Under the pieces are notes generated by a model. That model saw nothing but the letters and a program-made list of their open reading frames with translations. It had not been told where the DNA came from and did no database searches. From Paenibacillus sp. FSL R5-0912 (GTDB taxonomy: Bacteria > Bacillota > Bacilli > Paenibacillales > Paenibacillaceae): DNA of 64,000 bases. The translations under genes were made by a program, and so were the position numbers. Below, in pieces: positions 23,358 to 33,007 of the stretch; positions within the stretch are counted from its first letter, which is position 1, and every line of letters starts with the position of its first letter. The stretch spans positions 4,340,001 to 4,404,000 of the forward strand of contig NZ_CP009282.1 of assembly GCF_000758605.1 (NCBI RefSeq). Reading direction: 5' to 3'.

Positions 23358-26099
23358 TTATAGCTCTCTAGCCTTCATCTTCAGCTCATTCAGCAAGCCC
23401 ATCGCCTGCAGCGGCGTCATATTCATCAGATCAGCGCCTTGCACAGCTGAGATCAGCTCTTTCAAGAGCGGATTTTCTTTGGCTGCCGGTGCTGCGACCC
23501 CGCCTTTGCGGTTCTTGCGCGGCTCGTCCTCACCAAAAATCGAAAGCTGCACAACCTCATTGTCCTCTTCCTCCGCAGGGGAAGCAAGTGAAACAGCGGC
23601 TTCCAGCTGAGCCGCAGCCATGGAAGCCACAGCCTGCTTCTCCTGAATCACAGATCCGGGACGGTCATTATAGCCCGTACCGTAGTTCAGCGGCACGCTG
23701 CCCGGCGGAGACGCCTGTTCGATGCTCTGAAGCAAGCCGTACGCTCGGTCGATAATGCCTTCCGGCAGTCCCGCCAGTCTCGCACAGTAAATTCCGTAGC
23801 TGCTGTCCGCCGCTCCCGGCACAAGCTTGCGCAGGAAGTTGACCTTGTCCCCGCTCTCCTGCACCGCCATGGAATAGTTGCGGAGTCCGTTTAGACTCTG
23901 CTCCAGATGAGCCAGCTCATGGAAATGCGTCGATACCAGCGCCTTACAGGCGATAGTATCATGCACATATTCAATCACCGCCTGGGCGATCGCCATACCT
24001 TCACTGGTTGAGGTACCCCGGCCCAGCTCGTCAATGATGATCAGGCTGCGGGCCGTAGCTTTTTCGGTCATGACCTGAATATCAGCCATCTCAACCATGA
24101 AGGTACTCTGGCCGCCGATCAGGTCATCCGCTGCTCCGATCCGCGTGAAGATGCGGTCAATCAGCGGAACCTCGGCACTGGATGCCGGCACGAAGCAGCC
24201 GATCTGGGCCATGATGCAGATGAGCGCAACCTGGCGCATGTACGTGCTTTTGCCTGCCATATTCGGTCCGGTAATCAGCAGGATATTGCCCTCATCCTTG
24301 CTGAGTGTGCTGCCGTTCGCAATAAAAGCGGAATCCTTCAGCACTGCCTCAACCACCGGATGGCGCCCGCCTTCGAGCCGCAGGTCATAGCTGTCGGACA
24401 GCTTCGGCTTCACGAAACGGTGCTCGGCACTAACCGCCGCGAGACATTGATACACATCAATCTCGGCCACCTTCTCGGCAAGCGCCTGCAGCCGGGGAAC
24501 CTGGGCGCTAATCCGCTCGCGCAGCTCGGTAAACAGGCTGTACTCCAGGTCTGTCATTTTGTCCTGGGCCTCCAGGATCAGTGCTTCCTTCTCCTTCAGC
24601 TCCGGGGTAACATAACGCTCGGCATTGGCCAGCGTCTGTTTCCGTTCATATCTGCCTTCCGGAAGTGCAGACAGATTGGAGCGGGTAATTTCAATATAAT
24701 AACCGAAGATTTTGTTATAGCCGATCTTCAGGGATTTGATGCCTGTCGCCTGGCGTTCCTTCGCTTCAAGCTCCGCAATCCAGCGTTTGCCGCTGCTGCT
24801 GGCTTCACGAAGCTCGTCCAGCCGCTCATGATATCCGCCGCGGATAATTCCGCCGTCACGTACAGATACCGGAGCATCCTCAACGATGGCCCGCTCGATA
24901 TCCTCCCGGAGCTCTGCGCACTCATCCATGGATGTGCCGATCTCCCGCAGGGTGGCCGAACCGGATGTCAGGCACATCTCCTTCAGCGCCGGAATCTGCG
25001 CCAGCGACAGCTTCAAGGCATTCATGTCCCGGCCGTTGGCACTGCCGAAGGCAATGCGTCCGACGAGCCGCTCCAGATCATAGATTTCTTTCAGTGCTCC
25101 GCGCAAATCCACGCGGACAATAAACTGGTTATACAGATAGTCAACAGCTTCTAGGCGGCGTTCAATCGGTGCGCGCTGCAGCAGCGGCTTGTCGATCCGG
25201 CGGCGCAGCAGACGCCCGCCCATCGAGGTTTCGGTGCGGTCGAGGAGCCAGAGCAGCGAGCCTTTTTTGGAGCGCTCCCTTACGGTTTCGGTCAGCTCCA
25301 GATTGCGCCGGGTGAACGGATCAAGAATCATATAATTTCCGGGCTCGTAGGGAGAAATCTGGGTGAGCTGCCCAAGTGACCGGCGCTGGGTCTCGCTGAA
25401 ATAAGAGATCAGCAGTGCCAGACAGCGGCCGCGTTCCTTCTCCAGGCGTACCCAAGCCGCTTCGCCGAACTGGCGGCGGGCAAGTCCTTCCTCCTGCTTG
25501 TCCCACGGTGTATAAACTACCGGCTTAGCCAGCAGGGAGGCTTCACTGCGCAGCAGCTCCAGGAGCGCCGCGTCCCCGATAATCTCTGCCGGCTCATAGA
25601 TGCCGATCTCATCCCGCAGCCATTCGGTGCTGGAGAGTACAGAGGTGACATACAGCTCACCTGTTGTTAAATCGCAGGCTGCCAGTGCCGTCATGCCATC
25701 TTCCTCAGTCACACAGACGAGGTAATTGTTGCTTTTGTCCGTTATAATTTTGCCATCCATCACGGTGCCCGGTGTAACTACACGGACGATATCGCGGCGG
25801 ACCATTCCTTTGGTCACCGCAGGATCATCCAGTTGCTCGCAGATAGCGACCTTGTAGCCTTTCTCAATCAGCCGCTGTATGTACCCCTCAGCAGCATGAT
25901 GCGGCACTCCGCACATTGGAATCTTTTCGCCGACCCCGCCATCACGGCCTGTTAATGTAATCTCAAGCTCTTTCGAGGCAAGCAAGGCATCCTCAAAGAA
26001 CATTTCATAGAAATCGCCCAGACGAAAGAAAAGGAAAGCGTCTTTGGCCCCTTCCTTCACTTTTAAATACTGCTGAATCATCGGCGTATAGTTTGCCAT
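23358..26099 (-). CDS. mutS: MutS, mismatch recognition ATPase
   Basis: MutS binds mismatches and recruits MutL. The 913-residue protein has the mismatch domain I (about 1-115, with the FFRLGDFYEMFFEDA Phe-x-Glu region), connector, core and clamp domains, and the ATPase domain: Walker A TGPNMAGKSTYMRQ (about 612-625), Walker B-like LIIIDELGRGTST and STHFHELA. A C-terminal extension of about 90 residues leads to the beta-clamp or tetramerisation region. The upstream gene order cotE-mutS-mutL matches B. subtilis, with an amidoligase-like gene and a GNAT gene inserted. Confidence 0.98.
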   Translation of the reverse strand: MANYTPMIQQYLKVKEGAKDAFLFFRLGDFYEMFFEDALLASKELEITLTGRDGGVGEKIPMCGVPHHAAEGYIQRLIEKGYKVAICEQLDDPAVTKGMVRRDIVRVVTPGTVMDGKIITDKSNNYLVCVTEEDGMTALAACDLTTGELYVTSVLSSTEWLRDEIGIYEPAEIIGDAALLELLRSEASLLAKPVVYTPWDKQEEGLARRQFGEAAWVRLEKERGRCLALLISYFSETQRRSLGQLTQISPYEPGNYMILDPFTRRNLELTETVRERSKKGSLLWLLDRTETSMGGRLLRRRIDKPLLQRAPIERRLEAVDYLYNQFIVRVDLRGALKEIYDLERLVGRIAFGSANGRDMNALKLSLAQIPALKEMCLTSGSATLREIGTSMDECAELREDIERAIVEDAPVSVRDGGIIRGGYHERLDELREASSSGKRWIAELEAKERQATGIKSLKIGYNKIFGYYIEITRSNLSALPEGRYERKQTLANAERYVTPELKEKEALILEAQDKMTDLEYSLFTELRERISAQVPRLQALAEKVAEIDVYQCLAAVSAEHRFVKPKLSDSYDLRLEGGRHPVVEAVLKDSAFIANGSTLSKDEGNILLITGPNMAGKSTYMRQVALICIMAQIGCFVPASSAEVPLIDRIFTRIGAADDLIGGQSTFMVEMADIQVMTEKATARSLIIIDELGRGTSTSEGMAIAQAVIEYVHDTIACKALVSTHFHELAHLEQSLNGLRNYSMAVQESGDKVNFLRKLVPGAADSSYGIYCARLAGLPEGIIDRAYGLLQSIEQASPPGSVPLNYGTGYNDRPGSVIQEKQAVASMAAAQLEAAVSLASPAEEEDNEVVQLSIFGEDEPRKNRKGGVAAPAAKENPLLKELISAVQGADLMNMTPLQAMGLLNELKMKAREL

Positions 26100-26367
26100 C
26101 GTCTACCTCCATGCCTACTTCATACTGTTCTCTATTATAGCAGAAACTTCGCTCTCAAAGTTACCCGCAGCCTCTCACGGTCTCCTGCTAAAACCTGGTG
26201 CGAACCTATTCTCACGATTGGCAGAAGATGATTTCACGGTAGGCATGGCTTTCCCTTACGCACGCTGTAGGTGTTTTGAACGAAATTATATTTTCAAGAA
26301 ACCCTATCCTATAATATTATCTATAGTATTAACAGTACACTCTATCTGCTAAAAGGAGGAAGTATTC

Positions 26368-27165
26368 GTGATACGGAAGCTAAATGAAGCCGACCGCGAT
26401 CCGCTGATGGCACTGCTTCTCAAAGAACCGGCCTTAAATTTGTTTATGATTGGCGACTTGGAGAATTTCGGGGTTGAACAAGACTTTATGGAATTATGGG
26501 GCGAGATGGATGAACCGGATAGCCGGATCAAAGCGGTTATGATGCGTTATTACGGAAGTTATTTGTGTTATGCGGATGGTTCTTTTGACGTGGAGGGTTT
26601 CGCGGAGGTGCTAAAAAAAGGCGGGAAGGCGGAAATGCTCTCCGGCTCTTCTGAAGTGGTGAATCAGTTCTGCGAGGTGTTGAGCTTCCGCACAGAGAAG
26701 CAGATGTACTTTGCCGAGCTTAAAGAAATGAATGAGCAGCTCCATAAGGCGGCTTGCGCCCCGGGAGAATTTCAACGTGCGACGGTTCTGGATGTAGAAG
26801 ATATTTGTACCCTTACGGACCGGATTGATGAATTCTCAGACAACTCGGCGGATTCGCGGCAAACCCTGAGTAAAACACTGGAGAGTAAGACCGGACGCAC
26901 CTATTTCACCAAAAAAGACGGCCGGCTTGTAGTGACAGCATCAACCGCAGCAGAAAACTCCATGTCGGCTATGGTTGTTGCTGTAGCTTCGCATCCTGAT
27001 TACAGAGGACAAGGTTTGGCTACGCGCCTGGTTGCCCGCTTATGCACCGATATCCTGGAGGAAAGCAAATCGCTGTGCCTCTTCTACAACAACCCGCAAG
27101 CCGGACTTATCTATAAGAAGCTCGGATTCCGCGATATCGGCAACTGGTCGATGCTGTACATATAA
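26368..27165 (+). CDS. GNAT family N-acetyltransferase
   Basis: The start is GTG, backed by AAAGGAGGAAG at 26353-26363. The 265-residue protein has a long N-terminal domain (about 1-130) and a C-terminal GNAT fold with the acetyl-CoA site VAVASHPDYRGQGLATRLVARL (Q/R-x-x-G-x-G/A in RGQGLA, about 213-218) and YNNPQAGLIYKKLGF. Two-domain GNATs of this length occur in Bacillales; the acceptor is not known. It is a single gene with a -10-like CCTATAATAT about 60 bp upstream. Confidence 0.88.
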   Translation: MIRKLNEADRDPLMALLLKEPALNLFMIGDLENFGVEQDFMELWGEMDEPDSRIKAVMMRYYGSYLCYADGSFDVEGFAEVLKKGGKAEMLSGSSEVVNQFCEVLSFRTEKQMYFAELKEMNEQLHKAACAPGEFQRATVLDVEDICTLTDRIDEFSDNSADSRQTLSKTLESKTGRTYFTKKDGRLVVTASTAAENSMSAMVVAVASHPDYRGQGLATRLVARLCTDILEESKSLCLFYNNPQAGLIYKKLGFRDIGNWSMLYI

Positions 27166-27235
27166 GCAGATCAAAGAAGGTTGGAGAACACATATAGCGT
27201 TCAGAATACCAACCCCTTTATGCATCTCTCAAAAA

Positions 27236-27300
27236 GACAGCCGCCGTGTTCACGGATTCCCGCACCCTGTGGTACGGAGGAATCGTGACCGGCGGCTGTC
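27236..27300. terminator. Bidirectional terminator
   Basis: GACAGCCGCC (27236-27245) pairs with GGCGGCTGTC (27291-27300); the minus side is followed by TTTTT. Confidence 0.85.
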
Positions 27301-27316
27301 TGCCATTTTGCATGCC

Positions 27317-28816
27317 CTATTGAACCGATTCTCCGGGCCTCGAAGGAGGCGTCCCGGAGACTGACGGGGCGCTGCCGCACCACAAGCCGCGGATATCACG
27401 CGACTCGTCCCAGGTCTGCTGCGCGGCTATGGAGCGCAGCAACGGCTCTATGTAGCTGGCGGCGGCTGCGTAGCCGCCCAGTGCGCGAAGCTGCGCCTCC
27501 AGGGGAGGCCAGGCTTCGCGGAGCGGTTGCTTGTCGCCGCTGTAGAAGGCGGCATGCAGCTTCTCCCGGTCGAGCGGGTGCAGCGGCAGCTCTTCATAAT
27601 GGCTCACGATCAGGTGAGCCAGGCAGACCGCGCCTTTGGCGATGACCGGGGACACCAGGAAGCTCGGCAGCGTCCGGTATTCGAAGCCGCCATGCGGCTG
27701 CCGCCGGAAATCGCCGAGCACGCCATAGCGGGGACGCCGGGCCGCAGCCCGGACGTCCTCGAGCAGCAGCATGGGCAGCGCGAGATAGTTGTCGAGCGCG
27801 CGCAGCAGCGGCGCGCACAGCGTCACGCCGCTGAAGTGCAGGTGGCCGCCGAGGGCCCAGCCCCGCAGCGGCATGCCTCCCGCCCGCCAGCGGAGCGAGC
27901 GGTCTGTAATGAGCCGGTCCGCCTCGCGCGCGGCGGACATCAGCTGCGCCAGCAGCGCGCGCGGTTCCCCGCGCGGCGCAGGGCGCAGCTCCGCCACCGG
28001 GAACACGCCGCGCGTTCCCGGGGGTCCGGCGTCGCAGCCCGCGGCGCCGTCCATGGGCAGGTACCGCGACGCCGGCACGACGCGGCCCGTGGATTCCCGG
28101 AGCAGAATGAACTCCGGGTCCATACCCATAAGCAGCCCGGCACGGCCTGGCTGCTCAAGGGCAAGGGAGCGGGCCAGCTCCCGCGAGGCTGTCCGGTACG
28201 GCTCAGGCAGCGGCTTGCCGGGAACCGGCATCAACGGAGTGATGCCCGTCACCACATAACGCCGCCCGCCCATGGCCCGCAGCTCCACCTCGCCGCTGTC
28301 CAGCCCCAGGCTGTACAGCGCCCGGACCGCCGTTACACGGATAGCTCCTGCTACCCCGCGCATCTCACCTACGCCACCCGCTCCGCGATAACTGTTCCCG
28401 CTATCACTTCTAGCATCCGTTTCCTCATAGCTGTTCTCGTCATGCCCTTCAATTTCCGCTCCGCCATTCCCGTATCCGCCACCGCCTGCTCCATTAACCC
28501 TGTTCCCGCTCGCGCCAGCACCCGCTCCGCCATAATCGCCCTCTCCTCTCACCGGCCCCAAATAGACAGCATTCATAGCCGCTCCTGCACCCAGAGGCTG
28601 GCACTCCAGCACAGCCAGATTGAAAATAACCACCCGGTAGTGCTGCCTGTAACTAGCGGGGTCTTGTCCATGGGAATATGTATGACTCTCACTTGCTTCC
28701 TTCCGCCGTGCAGGTCTGCCGATAGCCCCCGGGTCCGCTTCAATCCCGCAGCGCCGGAGTCTGCGCATAATCTGCTCCGGTGCCAGCTGAAGGAATAAGT
28801 TAAGCCCTTCGTTCAT
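27317..28816 (-). CDS. Putative amidoligase-type (COOH-NH2 ligase) domain protein
   Basis: The ~499-residue product starts at ATG 28816 (GGTGG 7 bases upstream) or at an in-frame ATG 18 bp earlier. A helical N-terminal region (about 1-60) is followed by a Gly-rich insert (about 95-150) and a domain with GMDPEFILL, PASRYLPMDGAAGCDA, VAELRPAPRGEP, GGHLHFSG and FEYRTLPSF. These fit the ATP-grasp-related amidoligases (COOH-NH2 ligase type 2, PF14395), which join carboxylates to amines. The gene is much more GC-rich than its neighbours. The substrate is unknown; the family call is from motif memory. Confidence 0.75.
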   Translation of the reverse strand: MNEGLNLFLQLAPEQIMRRLRRCGIEADPGAIGRPARRKEASESHTYSHGQDPASYRQHYRVVIFNLAVLECQPLGAGAAMNAVYLGPVRGEGDYGGAGAGASGNRVNGAGGGGYGNGGAEIEGHDENSYEETDARSDSGNSYRGAGGVGEMRGVAGAIRVTAVRALYSLGLDSGEVELRAMGGRRYVVTGITPLMPVPGKPLPEPYRTASRELARSLALEQPGRAGLLMGMDPEFILLRESTGRVVPASRYLPMDGAAGCDAGPPGTRGVFPVAELRPAPRGEPRALLAQLMSAAREADRLITDRSLRWRAGGMPLRGWALGGHLHFSGVTLCAPLLRALDNYLALPMLLLEDVRAAARRPRYGVLGDFRRQPHGGFEYRTLPSFLVSPVIAKGAVCLAHLIVSHYEELPLHPLDREKLHAAFYSGDKQPLREAWPPLEAQLRALGGYAAAASYIEPLLRSIAAQQTWDESRDIRGLWCGSAPSVSGTPPSRPGESVQ

Positions 28817-28949
28817 CCTTATGCCACCGCCCATCAGAAATTCTTCATGCAGCGCCTACAGCTGCACCATCCTAATGACCGGATAGCTCGCCCTTCAGCA
28901 GTACGCAGATGAAGCTTTTGGTGCTGAAACCTAACCCCAAAATATTTTA

Positions 28950-28973
28950 AAAAAAAGAGGGCATTCGCCCTCT
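28950..28973 (-). terminator. Terminator of cotE
   Basis: AGAGGGC (28956-28962) pairs with GCCCTCT (28967-28973) and is followed on the minus strand by eight T. Confidence 0.9.
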
Positions 28974-29038
28974 ACGCCGCTGCCCTCTCATCATATAATG
29001 GATCATAACCCACACAGTAACAGAAAGGCAGCGGCGTA
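28973..29038. repeat. Perfect 12-bp inverted repeat downstream of cotE
   Basis: TACGCCGCTGCC (28973-28984) and GGCAGCGGCGTA (29027-29038) are perfect complements 42 bases apart, just ahead of the terminator. Confidence 0.6.
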
Positions 29039-29046
29039 TTCCTTCC

Positions 29047-29604
29047 TTACAGCTCATCATCCAGGGCGTCAGGGTCCAGATCATCGTAATCAAAAGTCTC
29101 GCCGTCAAAATCATAATCCTTGTCTTCCAGATCATCACTCTGATCGCTGACATACACGCGGACCTTGGTCTCAGCCACCAGCTCCGCCTCGAACTCCCGT
29201 TCCACCCGGAGCGTCACACTGCCGCCGCCCGGCGATACCCCGGCTTCCACACAATTGGGTTCCTGCGTTGCCTCCGCAGAGACCTGTGCCGTGGAAGCAC
29301 GGTGTCTCGGGTCCAGATACGACAAGGGAATAAGCTCCACATAGGAGACCGTTTCCTTGGCAACCTCGGTCTGCTTGTTTTTGTCGTACGAGTACCAGAT
29401 GTTCACATCATAAGTACCGATTACTTCGATTCCGTTCCCGGCGGCAACCGCTTCGTACTGGTGGTTAATAATCCAAGCCCCCAGAATACTAGTCGGATGA
29501 TGTGGCGGAGTCACGGTATGGGTTGCGGTAGAGAACTTACGACCTTTGCCGCAAATTGCCTTCGTAATGATCTCCCTTGTTTGACGTTTATGGCTTAATG
29601 ACAT
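29047..29604 (-). CDS. cotE: CotE, outer spore coat morphogenetic protein
   Basis: CotE builds the outer coat layer of the spore. The start at 29604 follows GGAGGAGG; the frame is open 7 codons further. The 185-residue length and content (KRQTREIITKAICGKGRKFS, ILGAWIINHQYEA, EVIGTYDVNIWYSYD, ETVSYVELIPLSYLD, and an acidic C-terminal tail of Asp/Glu, about 155-185) match CotE, 181 residues in B. subtilis. It lies upstream of mutS as in B. subtilis. Sporulation control is expected from its family, not from a promoter seen here. Confidence 0.95.
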   Translation of the reverse strand: MSLSHKRQTREIITKAICGKGRKFSTATHTVTPPHHPTSILGAWIINHQYEAVAAGNGIEVIGTYDVNIWYSYDKNKQTEVAKETVSYVELIPLSYLDPRHRASTAQVSAEATQEPNCVEAGVSPGGGSVTLRVEREFEAELVAETKVRVYVSDQSDDLEDKDYDFDGETFDYDDLDPDALDDEL

Positions 29605-29775
29605 CTTTGAACCTCCTCCATACAATCATTCACTATCAAGTGTATGCACGTTCTGGGCATTTGTTGATTGTTAGAGTAGAAATAAATTTGGGTAAGCCCT
29701 CGTGAGAGTCTAATTAAGCCTCCTGCTTCATTTTATTGCTGAATTTAGCCAGTTATGAGTCCCGCCTCCGAAAAA

Positions 29776-29826
29776 ACAAAAGGCAGCCCTTCCCCAAAAT
29801 ATGGGGAACCGCTACCTTTTTTTCGT
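29776..29826 (-). terminator. Terminator of the HD-GYP gene
   Basis: On the minus strand AGCGGTTCCCC-x7-GGGGAAGGGCT hairpin is followed by a T-rich tail. Confidence 0.75.
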
Positions 29827-29848
29827 ATTACGATATTGCACCCTGTGC

Positions 29849-30871
29849 TTATTGCGGAATTACACGCACAATACCCAATTGCCTGTGACGGCTCAGATCA
29901 ATGAAATCGTCATCGATATTCACCAGGGGACGCAACGGATCATGGGCCAGAATCATTATGATTTTGCCAATCCGTCCGTCTGTGAGCAGTACCTCATTGC
30001 CGATCATCGATTGCATCAGCTTGTTGATGAACACGCTGCAGATATAAGGGTCCAGCTTGCCGTAGACATTATCATCCATCTGCCTGAGCACCTCATACAA
30101 AGGGGCGGCCGTGCGGTAGAAGCGGTCTGAGGTCATCGCATGAAAAATATCCGCCACCGCAACAATTTTGCTGAAATCGGTAATTCGGTGCCCCAGCACA
30201 CCGAAGGGGTAGCCGCTGCCGTCCATCCGTTCATGATGCTGCAGCGCAACAAGCGCCTGCATGTGAGTGGTGCCCACGGTATCCCGGATCATTTCATATC
30301 CAAAGGTGGTATGCTTCTTCATTAGCGCATGTTCTTCCACACTCAGCGGGCCGGGTTTGGTGAGAATTTCAGCCGGAATCATAATTTTGCCGATATCATG
30401 AAGAGTCGCTGCGATGGTCAGCATGCTTAGCTCTTCCGGCTTCAGCTTCAGCCATTTGCCAAGCAGTGTGGAGATAATACCAACCGCAACATTATGCCTG
30501 TATGTATAATCATCCTTAGACTGCAGTGCAGCCAATATTCCATAGAAATCGTTCTTCTCACTTACCTGCTGGATAAAAGGAATGACTTCATTTCGGATCT
30601 CAATCATCGGCAGCCTTTTGGTCTTGGTATAGCGGAGCTGATCAAAAATGCTCTCCATCGCTGCTGTGCAGTCATCCACAGCCAGCTGATAGAATGCCGC
30701 GTTGTCCACCTGAAACACATCATGCGGCTCTAAGAGGATCTTGTGCTGGGAGATCAGCCGGATATGCTCCCCGCTTAATAAGGTCATCGCCGGCAGAACA
30801 AACACACCGCTATGATTAAAAAGATTGGCTGCAAGCTGTTTGCCGATATATTGTTCATTGCTGTTGTTCAT
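29849..30871 (-). CDS. HD-GYP domain protein, probable cyclic-di-GMP phosphodiesterase
   Basis: The start at 30871 uses AGGTGAGG and gives 340 residues. A helical N-terminal region (about 1-125) has no known sensor motif. The HD-GYP domain (about 140-300) shows YRHNVAVGIIS, the HD pair in ATLHDIGKIMIPAEIL (about 182-197), HHERMDGSGYP (the third and fourth ligands plus the GYP tripeptide, about 235-245) and VADIFHAMTSDR. HD-GYP proteins open c-di-GMP; the GYP here is intact, so activity is expected. The C-terminal part (about 300-340) is unassigned. It is a single-gene unit. Confidence 0.92.
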   Translation of the reverse strand: MNNSNEQYIGKQLAANLFNHSGVFVLPAMTLLSGEHIRLISQHKILLEPHDVFQVDNAAFYQLAVDDCTAAMESIFDQLRYTKTKRLPMIEIRNEVIPFIQQVSEKNDFYGILAALQSKDDYTYRHNVAVGIISTLLGKWLKLKPEELSMLTIAATLHDIGKIMIPAEILTKPGPLSVEEHALMKKHTTFGYEMIRDTVGTTHMQALVALQHHERMDGSGYPFGVLGHRITDFSKIVAVADIFHAMTSDRFYRTAAPLYEVLRQMDDNVYGKLDPYICSVFINKLMQSMIGNEVLLTDGRIGKIIMILAHDPLRPLVNIDDDFIDLSRHRQLGIVRVIPQ

Positions 30872-31086
30872 GTTCCTCACCTGCCAGTGCAGCCGTCCAC
30901 CGGAGTGAACCGCTGCTGTAATTGGAAGCTTCGCGGCCTCATGTACAATCTTATCCTGAAATGTGTTTATCTGTCCCGCACAGAAAATGAACATAGCTAT
31001 AGAGATAAGCTCACTTTAAGTGCTTATATATCTTATCGTTAATTCACACCGTAATGTTAATACCTGAGACATATTTACCTTCCTGC

Positions 31087-32076
31087 TCAAGCTTTTCCCT
31101 TTGCGGGCAGCTTGTCCTTCACCGGCCTCGGATCGACCGGACTTTTATAGCGTTTGGCAATTTTGAGATAGAGCGCAAGCTCGCGGCATAACTGCAGAAT
31201 AGCGGAGCGGATCTCAAAGACCTCACGGGAATCCGGGAGCTCCATCTGCTGAAATTCCTGCTGCAGATCATCCAGCAACTTCTCGGTCCGGCCGGTATAT
31301 TCCTCGGCCAGCACATCGCCGCTAAGCTGATCGAACAGCTCCGCAACCATATCACCATGCGGCAGCTGGCGGTATACCTGAGAGAGAAGCTGCATCATAT
31401 TCTGGATCGATTCCAGCTGCTCCTTGCGCATGTAGAAGTACACATTCCAGGCTTCATCCGGATGGATCACATGATTCTCCATCTCCCTCGAAGCCGCGGT
31501 CAGACCCTTCTGCACCGCTTCACCGGCTCCGATCAGTTCCTTCCCGTCCCACACATACGCGGGATCACGCAGGGTTCTGGCAATCTGCCGGAAAATAACC
31601 GAGAAATAGCTGTCCACCTCTTTGCGGATCCCGGCAATCATGCCTCCGGTCTGCGGCATATAGATGAAGTTGACGAGTCCGGCCGAACCCAGGCCGATAA
31701 TCAGCAGCTCAATCTGCTGCAGCAGGATGTGAACGGTAATGTCAGCTTGTCCAAAAACACGGAACACAATAACGGAGCTGGTGACAATCCCCTCTTTGAA
31801 GCCGGATTTGACGATAAGCGGGAAGCCGAACAGTACATATAGTCCGAGAACCCAATAATGAAAGCCCAGGGTAAAAAAGAGAATACAACCCAAAAAGAGT
31901 CCCACCAGCGAGGCAAAGAAGCGTGCCGTGATCGTGCGGAGACTCCTTTTGCGCGTCGTTTCTACCCCGAGAATAGCCAGCAGTCCCGCGCTTTGCGCAT
32001 TGGGAATACCTGCGGCGGCTGCCAGCAGAATGGACAGCAGAGTTGCAGCCGCCGTTTTGATAATACGAAATCCCAT
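31087..32076 (-). CDS. Aromatic-acid exporter family protein (ArAE, YqjA-like)
   Basis: The 329-residue membrane protein has an N-terminal block of about four to five helices (about 8-150, including TAAATLLSILLAAAAG and FFASLVGLFLGCILFFTLG) and a cytoplasmic C-terminal domain (about 150-310) rich in helices, with the ELFDQLSGDVLAEEYTG type of coiled coil. This layout matches the FUSC/ArAE_1 family, putative exporters of organic acids; the substrate is unknown. It sits alone, 94 bp downstream of the ABC importer operon on the same strand. Confidence 0.85.
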   Translation of the reverse strand: MGFRIIKTAAATLLSILLAAAAGIPNAQSAGLLAILGVETTRKRSLRTITARFFASLVGLFLGCILFFTLGFHYWVLGLYVLFGFPLIVKSGFKEGIVTSSVIVFRVFGQADITVHILLQQIELLIIGLGSAGLVNFIYMPQTGGMIAGIRKEVDSYFSVIFRQIARTLRDPAYVWDGKELIGAGEAVQKGLTAASREMENHVIHPDEAWNVYFYMRKEQLESIQNMMQLLSQVYRQLPHGDMVAELFDQLSGDVLAEEYTGRTEKLLDDLQQEFQQMELPDSREVFEIRSAILQLCRELALYLKIAKRYKSPVDPRPVKDKLPAKGKA

Positions 32077-32170
32077 GTTAATACCTCTCCTACAAAGTTC
32101 AGCTTCAATATTCAGGTAAAGATATAGTCATGGTACAAGATTTTGCCGGGAGACACAATATTACATTATT

Positions 32171-33007
32171 CTACCTCCGCGACAATAACAGCTTCTCTAC
32201 ATACACAACAAGCTGATACATGGCTGTAGCCACCGCCGCGATGATAAGCAGACTGGACATGACTAGAGTGAAATTGAACACTTGAAAGCCATAGATAATC
32301 AGATAACCCAGCCCCGATTTGGCCACCAGAAATTCCCCAACAATGACTCCGACCCAGGACATCCCGACATTCACCTTCAGCGTGGAGACCACTGCGGGGA
32401 AGGACGCCGGAAGAATCACCTTGTTGAATTCCTGTACTCTGGAAGCGCCGAATGACCGGACAACCTTAACCAGATTCGGGTCCACACTGCAAAAGCTGTT
32501 GTACACCACCAGAGTGGTAATAATCACCGTAATGGATAACGTGGTGACCACAATCGCAGTGAAACCGGCGCCGAACATAACAATGAAGATCGGACCCAGC
32601 GCAACCTTCGGCATACTGTTGAAGACGACCATATAAGGATCAAGTACGGCAGACAGAAAAGGCGACCACCAGATGATCACAGCCAGCAGCGTCCCTAGCA
32701 GGGTTCCGAGAATAAATCCGACTACGGTCTCTCCTACAGTCATCCCCAGATGAGGCCAAAGACTGCCGCTGACCATGTCATCCCAAATTTGCCGGAACAC
32801 TTTCGTCGGGTAGCTGAAGAGCAGTTCATCGATCCAGCCCAGCCTGGCCCCCGCTTCCCAGAGCACAAAGAACAGGATCAGGATACTGCCTCTTACGATC
32901 AGAACCTGAGTCTTGCGGCGCAGCTTCTTCTTCCTGTAGTCCGCATGCTTTTGTTCCAGCCAAAGTGCACGGGAGGCCGCCACTTCTGCGGGCAATTCGC
33001 TCTTCAC
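32171..33007 (-). CDS. ABC transporter permease (SsuC/ThiX type)
   Basis: The GTG at 33007 overlaps the stop of the ATPase gene by four bases (GTGA) and follows GGGAGGGAAGG; the longer frame to 33043 lies inside the upstream gene. The 278-residue protein has six membrane helices and the coupling motif for the ATPase around VKVVRSFGASRVQEFNKVILPASFP (EAA-like loop, Gly at the fixed position, about 180-204). Its family (nitrate/sulfonate/pyrimidine type) carries sulfonates, taurine or thiamine precursors. Confidence 0.93.
   Translation of the reverse strand: MKSELPAEVAASRALWLEQKHADYRKKKLRRKTQVLIVRGSILILFFVLWEAGARLGWIDELLFSYPTKVFRQIWDDMVSGSLWPHLGMTVGETVVGFILGTLLGTLLAVIIWWSPFLSAVLDPYMVVFNSMPKVALGPIFIVMFGAGFTAIVVTTLSITVIITTLVVYNSFCSVDPNLVKVVRSFGASRVQEFNKVILPASFPAVVSTLKVNVGMSWVGVIVGEFLVAKSGLGYLIIYGFQVFNFTLVMSSLLIIAAVATAMYQLVVYVEKLLLSRR

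Noticed and set aside
27527..28798. 423-codon plus-strand open frame
   Set aside because: It is antisense to the GC-rich amidoligase-like gene, where high GC makes spurious long frames likely. The sense frame contains recognisable motifs.
28950..29046. Short minus-strand peptide with YCVGYDPLYDE just after cotE
   Set aside because: It has no good start codon with a ribosome binding site and overlaps an inverted repeat.
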